From RYN-230 sp963770545 (lineage in GTDB: Bacteria; Actinomycetota; Actinomycetes; Streptosporangiales; Streptosporangiaceae): a stretch of 64,000 nt of DNA. Shown one piece after another: positions 57,744 through 64,000 of the stretch; position 1 is the first letter of the stretch, and every line of letters begins with the position of its first letter. A model generated the notes under the pieces. It saw nothing but the letters and a program-made list of their open reading frames with translations, had not been told where the DNA came from and ran no database searches. The DNA is taken from contig CAVYQF010000036.1 in the NCBI GenBank assembly GCA_963770545.1, forward strand, positions 150,099-214,098, given 5' to 3'. The translations under genes were made by a program, and so were the position numbers.

Positions 57744-59634
57744 TCAGGTCGTGATCAGGGCCCGCACCCGGGCGGTGCGGACCGCCTCGGACAGCGTGCC
57801 GATGTCGTAGGCGCCGTAGTGGCGTTTGCCGTTGATGAAGAACGTGGGCGTGCCGGACACCCCGGACAGGTCGGCGGAGTCCACGTCCTCGGCCACCCGC
57901 GCCGCGCCCGCGTGCTTGCGCAGGTCCTCGGTGAACCGCGCGGTGTTCGAGGCCGAGATCGGCCGCGTAGTGGATCAGGTCCTTACCGGTGAGCGCGCCC
58001 TGATGCTCCATCAGCAGGTCGTGCATCTCCCAGAACTTCCCCTGCCGGGCGGCCGCCTCGGCGCCCTCGGCGGCCAGCTGGGCGTGCGGGTGCACGTCGT
58101 TCAGGGGCAGGTGCCGGAACACGTAGCGGACGTCGCCGAAGTCGGCCAGCAGTTCCCGGACGATCGGCTCGGCCTGGCCGCAGTACGGGCATTCGAAGTC
58201 GCCGTACTCCACCACGGTGACCGGCGCCTCCTCCGGCCCGCGGATGTGATCGCGGTCCGGGTCGACCGGGACGGCCAGGTCGGTGATGAGCGTGGAGGTG
58301 CCGAGCAGGGCGCGCAGCTTCAGCCGCTTGGGCAGCAGCCGGGTGACCCGGAAGACCGTCCAGGTGAGCGCGGACGCGCAGAACGCCGCGGACAGGATGC
58401 CCAGCTTCGCCTCGGCCAGCAGGGTGCCGTGGAAGGCGAGCGAGGCGATGAGCAGGGCCACGGTGAAGCCGATCCCCGCGATCGCGCCCGCGCCCACGAC
58501 GGCGGCCCAGCCGACCGGCGGCTGGATGCGGCCCCGGCTGAGCCGGGTGACGAGCCACGCGGACCCGGTGGTGCCCACCGGCTTGCCCACCACGTAGCCG
58601 ATCAGGATGCCCAGCGTGACCGGGGACGTGTAGGCCGTGGAGAGCAGCCCCACGCTGATCGCGACGCCCGCGTTGGCCAGGGCGAACAGCGGCACGATGA
58701 GGTAGCTGGACCACGGGTGGTACAGCTGCTGGAGCCGCTCGTTGGGGGAGATGGCCAGGGCGACGCCGTCGCGGGCCTCGCGGGCCAGTTCCGGGGTGGG
58801 CTGCTCGCGGAACAGCCGGAACAGGTCGCTGGCCCGCTCCAGGTCACTGCGCGCCGCGGGGCGGGCGTAGGTGAGCAGGCCCATGACCAGCCCCACCACG
58901 ACCGGGTCCACGCCGGACTTGAAGAACGCCACCCAGGCCGCCACCCCGAGCAGGAAGTACCCCGGGCCGAACCGCACGCCCGCGGCCCGGACGGCGGCCA
59001 CCGCGACCAGGATGCCCACCCCCGCCAGCAGCGCGGGCAGCTGCAGGCGCGCGCTGTAAACGATCGCGATAACGGCCAGCCCGACCAGGTCATCCACCAC
59101 GGAGAAGGTGAGCAGGTAGGTGCGCACCCGGTCGGGCAGCCAGGAGCCGACCAGGGCCAGCATGCCCAGCGCGAACGCGGTGTCGGTGGACATCGCCGCG
59201 CCCCAGCCCCGCGCCCCGGGGCCGCCCGCGTTGGCGGCCAGGTAGATGGCGACCGGGACGATCATGCCGCCCAGGCCGACCAGCAGCGGCAGCGTGAGCC
59301 GCCGCCGCTCGCGCAGTTCGCCCATGTCGAACTCGCGCCGGGCCTCCAGGCCGACGACCAGGAAGAAGAACGTCATCAGGCCGGAGTTCACCCAGCCGTG
59401 CAGGTCGTCGGACAGGCCCATGCTGCCGATGCTCACCGACAGCCGGGTGGACCAGACCGAGCCGTAGGCCCCGGCCGCGACGTTCGCCCAGATCAGCGCG
59501 GCGATCGTGGCGGCCAGCAGGATCGCCGCGCTGCCGGTCTCGGTGCGCAGGAACTGGCGCAGCGGGGTCTCCAGGTTCCGCGCCCACGCGGTCCGCCCGG
59601 ACAGGGGGGAAGGCGCCGGCTGGGATTCCGTCAT
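57744..59634 (-). pseudogene. nhaA: NhaA Na+/H+ antiporter fused to DsbA/thioredoxin-like domain, one frameshift
   Basis: The antiporter part is intact from the ATG at 59634: FLRTETGSAAILLAATIAAL, WVNSGLMTFFFLVVGLEARR, AMSTDTAFALGMLALVGSWL, FSVVDDLVGLAVIAIVYSA with the paired Asp residues needed for transport, and GIGFTVALLIASLAFHG. After about residue 435 a DsbA/thioredoxin-like domain follows, VTVVEYGDFECPYCGQAEPI with CxxC. Near 57948 one extra G shifts the frame; the corrected frame continues RFTEDLRKHAGAARVAEDVD, GVSGTPTFFINGKRHYGAY and stops at 57744, about 629 residues. NhaA-DsbA fusions are known in actinobacteria. It exchanges Na+ for H+ across the membrane; the fused domain may be a redox sensor. 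Confidence 0.87.
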
Positions 59635-59676
59635 GCCCGGATTCTCCCAGCATGGTGGCGGGGGCTCGCCCCCGGC

Positions 59677-60252
59677 TCAGCCCTCCGGGCCGCCGGCAAT
59701 CTCGTCCTCGTCCTCGTCCGTCAGGTGGACGGCGGCTTCCTCGGCGCCCGCGCCGCCCCCGTCGATGCCCACGTCCTGGGCGACCAGGTCGGACTCGGTG
59801 TCGGGGTGGGCTCCCTCATCCTCGGCCACCAGGCGGCCGGCCCGCGGCTGCTGCTCGTCGTAGGATTCCGGGCCTTCCCGGGGCAGGTCGCTCTCGGCTG
59901 GCGGGTCGGGGTCGGCGTACGGGTCCGGCTCCGGATCCTCCTCGGCGAGCAGCTGGTCGAGCGACTCACCCTGGCGCTCCTCGGCCAGCGTGTCGCCGAA
60001 CCGCTCACCGGCCGACCACTTGTCGGCGGGCACGATGCCCGGGTCCAGCGGGTCCTCGTACGGATCCTCGCTGTCCTCCAGGGTGTCGGAGGAGTCCAGG
60101 ACGCCGTCGTCCTCGAAGTCGGTGTCCTCGAGCCCGTCCGTGCCGGGGGCGCTGTCGCCGCCGACCTCATAGTCGCCCGTGCCGCCGCCGTACGTGTACT
60201 CGGCGGTGCCGTCGCCCGGATCGGAGGAGGGTTCGTAGTTCTCTTCGGCCAT
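59677..60252 (-). CDS. DUF5709 domain-containing acidic protein
   Basis: 191 residues, strongly acidic. The DUF5709 core is recognisable: DDGVLDSSDTLEDSEDPYED, PLDPGIVPADKWSAGERFGD and TLAEERQGESLDQLLAEEDP. The rest is rich in Asp, Glu, Gly and Pro and is probably disordered. Function unknown; the family is restricted largely to actinobacteria. It lies between the NhaA fusion and the MarR-like gene on the same strand, with a 42-base gap downstream. Confidence 0.88.
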   Translation of the reverse strand: MAEENYEPSSDPGDGTAEYTYGGGTGDYEVGGDSAPGTDGLEDTDFEDDGVLDSSDTLEDSEDPYEDPLDPGIVPADKWSAGERFGDTLAEERQGESLDQLLAEEDPEPDPYADPDPPAESDLPREGPESYDEQQPRAGRLVAEDEGAHPDTESDLVAQDVGIDGGGAGAEEAAVHLTDEDEDEIAGGPEG

Positions 60253-60325
60253 GATCCCAGGCTAGCGACATTGATCGTCTGTCTGGACCGGGCCGTCCCG
60301 GGCAGGTCAGTCCAGGTGGGCGGCC

Positions 60326-60994
60326 TTATAGTCCGGCCCAGCGGTCGAGGATCGCCGGCAGTTCCTTGCTGATGAAGTCGAAGTACATCGCCGACTCGGC
60401 CAGCCGCGCCCCGGCGGGCGTGCCCGCGCCCAGCACCTCGGCTCCGCCGCGCATCGCGTCCGCCCAGCGCATCATGATCCCGTCCCGGACCCGCAGGACC
60501 TCATGCCAGACGTTGTCCGGCAGCACGTACACGTGACGCCGGGAGCCGGGTTCGGTCTCCCGGCTGACCAGGCCCACCTGGATGAGGTACCGGACACCGC
60601 CCGACACCGCCGCCGGGCTGACCTGGAGCAGGCCGGCGAGGTCCTCCGCGGTCAGGCGGCTGGAATCCGTGGTCAGCAGGGCGGCGAAGATCCTGGCCGG
60701 CATCCGCGGCATGCCCGCGTCGGCGAGCAGCGAGCCGAAACGCTGGATGAACTGCCGCACCGCGGCGCCGTCCCGCGCCTGCACGCCGTTCCCGGCCTGG
60801 GGCGCGCCAGCGCGGCCCCGCGCCTCCGCGCGGCCTGCCTGCCTGCGTACGGCGGCGCCGCCGCTCGCGGGGCCTGCGCCGCCTGCGGCCTGCCGCCGCC
60901 TGCGGGGCTGCTGCCGCGTCCGCGGCCCGCCGCCGCGGGCTCCCGCGCCACCGGCCGCTCCTCGGCCTCCCGCGCCTCGGGCACCTGCTGTCAC
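60326..60994 (-). CDS. MarR/GbsR-family transcriptional regulator, N-terminus uncertain
   Basis: 222 residues in this frame. The regulator part starts near residue 78: VRQFIQRFGSLLADAGMPRM, ARIFAALLTTDSSRLTAEDL, AGLLQVSPAAVSGGVRYLIQ, VGLVSRETEPGSRRHVYVL, then a helical C-terminus. The first 70 residues are Arg/Gly/Ala low complexity. A GTG at 60984 has a better spaced GGAGAGG but belongs to another frame (PEAREAEERPVAREPAAAG), so the true N-terminus may involve a further frameshift near 60800. It is divergent from the ABC exporter genes and probably represses them. Confidence 0.82.
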   Translation of the reverse strand: MTAGARGAGGRGAAGGAGARGGGPRTRQQPRRRRQAAGGAGPASGGAAVRRQAGRAEARGRAGAPQAGNGVQARDGAAVRQFIQRFGSLLADAGMPRMPARIFAALLTTDSSRLTAEDLAGLLQVSPAAVSGGVRYLIQVGLVSRETEPGSRRHVYVLPDNVWHEVLRVRDGIMMRWADAMRGGAEVLGAGTPAGARLAESAMYFDFISKELPAILDRWAGL

Positions 60995-61075
60995 CTCTCC
61001 CCACCGTCGTCGCTGGGCCTAGTTTAGTTGATACATAACTTTCATGATTTTGTAAATCAAGTGCTAGGCTAGGCC
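60995..61075. promoter_or_regulatory. AT-rich divergent promoter between the MarR-like and ABC genes
   Basis: The stretch 61022-61063 is strikingly AT-rich. It contains an interrupted inverted repeat TTGAT (61027) ... ATCAA (about 61055) and overlapping AAAATCAT/ATGATTTT-type symmetry around CATGATTTTG. Such a site between a MarR-type gene and an exporter is the expected operator region. Confidence 0.5.
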
Positions 61076-61964
61076 ATGACCGCGGTGATCGAGGTAGCCG
61101 GCTTGAGGAAGTCGTTTGGCCGGACCCACGCGCTGGACGGGCTCGATCTGACGGTGGCCGCCGGTGAGGTCCACGGGTTCCTCGGCCCCAACGGGTCAGG
61201 CAAGACCACCACTATCCGGGTCCTGCTGGGCCTGATCCGGGCCGGCGGGGGGAGCGCCCGCCTGTTCGGCGGCGATCCATGGCGGGAGGCGACCACGCTG
61301 CACCGGCGGCTCGCCTACGTGCCCGGCGACGTCACCTTGTGGCCGAACCTGTCCGGCGGGGAAGTGATCGACCTGCTCGGCCGGCTCCGCGGCGGTCTCG
61401 ACGAGAAGCGCAAGGCGGCCCTGCTGGAGAGGTTCGGGCTCGATCCGGCCACGAAGAGCCGGGCCTACTCCAAGGGGAACCGGCAGAAAGTCGCGCTGGT
61501 CGCCGCGCTCTCATCCGGGGCTGAGCTGCTGATGCTGGATGAGCCCACCTCCGGGCTGGACCCGCTGATGGAGGCCGGCGTTCCGGGAGTGCGTCGAGGA
61601 AGAGCGCCAGGCAGGACGGACGGTCCTGCTGTCCAGCCACATCCTGTCCGAGGTGGAGGCGCTCTGCGACCGGGTGACGATCATCCGGGAAGGCCGCACG
61701 GTGGACTCCGGCGCCCTGGCTGACCTGCGGCACCTCTCGCGCACCTCGGTGCGCGCCGAGCTGACCCGGCCGCCGGACGGGCTGGCCGGGCTCCCCGGGG
61801 TCCACGACCTGGACATCAGCGGCAACCGGGTCAGCTGCCAGGTCAACAACGACGCGCTCAGTGAGGTGCTCGCGCGGCTGGTCGCCGCGGGGGTCCGCAG
61901 CCTGGCCAGCCAGCCACCCACGCTGGAGGAACTGTTCCTGCGGCACTACTCGGACCCGTCATGA
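61076..61964 (+). pseudogene. ABC exporter ATP-binding protein, one frameshift
   Basis: From the ATG at 61076: IEVAGLRKSFGRTHALDGLD, Walker A GFLGPNGSGKTTTIRVLLG, YVPGDVTLWPNLSGGEVIDL, signature region SKGNRQKVALVAALS and Walker B LLMLDEPTSGLDPLME. The frame shifts near 61573-61580, where one extra G seems present; the next frame continues VEEERQAGRTVLLSSHILSE, VEALCDRVTIIREGRTVDSG and ends PTLEELFLRHYSDPS at 61964. Joined, it is about 295 residues. It energises the membrane protein encoded next; the stop overlaps that start (ATGA). The family includes exporters of antibiotics and other drugs. Confidence 0.87.
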
Positions 61965-63612
61965 CCGCGCTGGCGTCCCGCGCGCAGCGGCCGGGGGGGG
62001 GGTGGTCGGCCATGGCCCGGCCGGGCTGGCCGGGACCGCCGCGCTGACCTCCCTCGCCCTGCGCCGCGACCGCATCATCCTGCCGGTCTGGCTGTACGTG
62101 TTCGCCGGCAGCATCGCCAGCACGGGGTACAGCTTCCGCCACCTCTACACCCGGCTGCCTGAGCGCCTGGCGCTCATCGCCAGCGTCCGCGGTGACGCCT
62201 CAGTCCTGGCGCTGAGCGGGCCGGTGTCCGGGGACAGTGCGGGTTCGCTGGTCGCCTGGAAGGTCCTGGTGTTCGCGGCTGCGGCCGCGGGACTGATGGG
62301 GATCTTCACCGTGGTCCGGCACACCCGCGACGACGAGGAGCAGGGGAGGCTGGAACTGGTGGGCGCCACCGCGGTTGGCCGCCAGGCGCCGCTGGCCGCG
62401 GCCCTGGTGGTGGCGTTCGGCAGTTGCCTGGTGCTCATCCCGCTCATCGCTGCGGTCCAGGTCATCCTGGGCTACCCGGTGGCCGGCTCGCTGGCCCTGG
62501 GCGCAGCGGTAGGGCTGTCCGGGTGCGTGTTCGCGGCCATCGCCGCGGTCTGCGCCCAGCTGACGGTCAGTGCCCGGACGGCCCGCGGGATGGCCATCGG
62601 CGCACTGGGAGCGGCGTTCCTGCTCCGCGCGGTGGGCGACGCGGCCTCGGGGGCGTCCTGGCTGCGCTGGGCCTCCCGCTGGGCTGGGCCGAGCAGGTAC
62701 AGGTGTACGCGAACCCCCGCTGGGTGGTGGGGGCGCTGTTCGTGGGGGCCGCCGGGGTCGTGCAGGCGGGCGCTGCGCGGCTGGCCAGCCGCCGTGACCT
62801 GGGCGCGGGCCTGCTGCCCGTCCGGCCTGGCCGGCCGGAGGCGGCCGGGTGGCTGCGCAGCCCGCTCGGGCTGGCCTGGCGGCTGCAGCGCGGTGCCCTG
62901 CTCGGCTGGGCGGTCGGCGTCGTCCTGGCGGGCGCGGTGCTCGGATCGGCGGCCAGCGGGATTGGCGCGGTGCTGAACACCAGTCCCCAGGCCCGGCAGA
63001 TATTCATCCGGCTCGGCGGGCACAGCGGTCTCGTCGATGCCTATCTCGCGGCGGTGATCGGGATACTGGGCGTCGCCTCGGCCGCGTACGCGGTAGCGGC
63101 TGTCCTCCGGCTGCACAGCGAGGAGACCGAGCGACGGGCCGAGCCGGTGCTGGCCGCCCCGGTGGGGCGGGTCCGCTGGGCGGGCAGCCATCTGCTCGTC
63201 GCCGCCGGCGGCAGCGCGGGGCTGCTGCTGGCGGGTGGCCTGGCCACGGCGCTGGGGGACGGGCTGACCTCGGGCGGCCTGGCCACCCAGCTGCCGCGGC
63301 TGGCCGGCGCGGGGCTGGCGCAGGTGCCGGCCGCCTGGGTGATGGGGGGCCTGGCGGCGGCCCTCATTCGGCCTGGTGCCCAGGACCGCGGTGGCGGGGG
63401 CGTGGACTGCGCTCGGCCTGGTCGCACTCATCACCCTGCTCGGCCCGTCGATCAGGCTGGCTCAGGGTGTGCTGGACATCTCCCCGTTCGGGCATCTGCC
63501 GAAGCTGCCTGGGGCGCCGGTTACGGTGGCGCCGCTGGCGTGGCTGGTGGGGGTGGCGGTGGTGCTGGCTGGGGCGGGGCTGGTGGATTTCCGGCGGCGG
63601 GATTTGCTGTGA
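61961..63612 (+). pseudogene. ABC exporter membrane protein (antibiotic-exporter type), three frameshifts
   Basis: The ATG at 61961 overlaps the ATPase stop. The first codons (MTALASRAQRPGG) run into a G run at 61991-62000 that throws the frame to an early TGA; homology continues in the next frame: LTSLALRRDRIILPVWLYVF, FTVVRHTRDDEEQGRLELVG, GATAVGRQAPLAAALVVAFG. A second break near 62675 (one C missing in a C run) leads to WVVGALFVGAAGVVQAGAAR and VLRLHSEETERRAEPVLAAP. A third near 63369 (one extra base) leads to LGLVALITLLGPSIRLAQGV and the end VDFRRRDLL. Joined, about 550 residues with some twelve membrane segments, as in polyketide-antibiotic exporters. Confidence 0.83.
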
Positions 63613-63775
63613 CTCTGGGGGTGCGGCGTCCGGGCCTGGGCGCTGGCTGGCCCTGGTCTGAGGCTGGATCCGGCTGTTGCGGCAGGCGCGGGTGTGCTTC
63701 TTCCGACGGCCCCTACGGGTACGCCTGCGCCCCGGCCCGGACGCCGTCACAGGGGGTCTGATCATGGCAGCGGTG

Positions 63776-63845
63776 ACTTCTCCTACGCGACGTGCGTCCT
63801 GACGGGTGTTTTGTCCGTTTACGGCGCACGGTACGTAGGAAAAGT
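63776..63845. repeat. 70-bp palindromic element, copy B (opposite orientation to copy A)
   Basis: Read on the minus strand it begins ACTTTTCCTACG and ends CGTAGGAGAAGT, which pair with one G-T wobble. Inside are GTGCGCCG at the same offset (17-24) as in copy A, the loop CGGACAAAACACCC and CGCAC closing the inner stem. Length is again exactly 70. The outer-stem bases differ from copy A but still pair. It lies in the 388-base gene-free end of the window, 164 bases after the exporter gene. Confidence 0.83.
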
Positions 63846-63905
63846 GGGCGGGAGGGGCCGGTGCGACTAAGGCGGGACGCCGGTCGGGCTGGAGCGGGGA
63901 TATGA

Positions 63906-63942
63906 GTGAGGCCCCTCCGAGTATGAGTCGGAGGGGCCTCAC
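63906..63942. terminator. Strong 15-bp hairpin
   Basis: GTGAGGCCCCTCCGA (63906-63920) and TCGGAGGGGCCTCAC (63928-63942) are perfectly complementary with a 7-base loop GTATGAG. There is no T run, as usual in actinomycetes. It probably terminates transcription from one or both sides of the final gap. Nothing else is seen from 63943 to the window end. Confidence 0.65.
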
Positions 63943-64000
63943 CCGGGTGCATCGCGCTGGGTCGCCGGTTGCCCGGCTTCCTCGCGCTCTGCGGCCCGCC

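Overview
This is a 64 kb piece of a very GC-rich actinomycete chromosome. The actinobacterial origin is suggested by strong GC bias, frequent GTG starts, 4-bp ATGA/GTGA stop-start overlaps, and families typical of the group (DUF5709, DUF5134-like, PAC2, ECF sigma factors with fused C-terminal domains, NB-ARC/TPR proteins). It looks like a soil-type generalist in or near the Streptosporangiales, but the genus cannot be fixed from the sequence. No tRNA, rRNA, CRISPR array, prophage or insertion sequence was seen.

Region by region. (1) 1-14.7 kb is a divergently organised catabolic locus. A FadR-type regulator, enoyl-CoA hydratase, CaiB-type CoA-transferase, solute-binding-like protein and DUF4432 sugar mutarotase-like protein lie on the minus strand. 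A 2-keto-3-deoxy-sugar-acid dehydratase-like FAH protein, two SDRs, a D-threonine-aldolase-like PLP enzyme, an APC permease, a lactonase-like MBL protein, a class III aminotransferase, a PdxA-like dehydrogenase and an FGGY kinase lie on the plus strand. Several of these genes are frameshifted or internally deleted. (2) 14.8-32.6 kb holds a histidine phosphatase, a choline-dehydrogenase-like GMC enzyme with a PLP decarboxylase, a secreted GH9 cellulase, lspA, an aldehyde dehydrogenase with an IclR regulator, a nucleotidyltransferase, a metallophosphoesterase, a second APC permease, a dimethylglycine/sarcosine-dehydrogenase-like FAD-GcvT protein and both ETF subunits. (3) 33.0-35.7 kb is a STAND-type NB-ARC/TPR gene. 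(4) 35.9-43.4 kb is a corrinoid methyl-transfer module: MTHFR, DUF1638, RamA-type activase, methyl-THF methyltransferase, corrinoid protein and IclR regulator, divergent from a non-pyrrolysine MttB homologue. (5) 43.8-55 kb carries dapD, exonuclease III, photolyase, membrane proteins, a tandem pair of ECF sigma genes (the second damaged), a core-MetE protein and an IspH-like protein. (6) 55.3-63.6 kb carries a beta-carbonic anhydrase, PAC2 protein, NAD kinase, NhaA-DsbA fusion, DUF5709 protein, a MarR/GbsR-like regulator and an ABC exporter; four of these loci are frameshifted.

How the genes may work together. The strongest functional theme is demethylation of choline, betaine or related quaternary amines. 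The GMC oxidase and aldehyde dehydrogenase could make betaine. MttB, the corrinoid protein and the MtgA-like enzyme would pass a methyl group to THF, with RamA repairing the corrinoid and MTHFR oxidising methyl-THF. The FAD-GcvT dehydrogenase with ETF would remove further methyls as methylene-THF. A core-MetE homologue about 9 kb from mttB could be another methyl sink. The pathway assignment is inference; the individual families are clear.

Non-coding and repeat content is unusual. Short tandem repeats are frequent; units are 12, 15, 18 or 27 bp inside genes and 14, 17, 25 or 30 bp outside. A 70-bp palindromic element occurs twice with diverged but still pairing stems. An array of seven short hairpins precedes the first ECF sigma gene. 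About a dozen frameshifts are confined to roughly 5.8-14.7 kb and 52-63.4 kb, mostly at G or C runs, which points to draft-sequence error at least in part.
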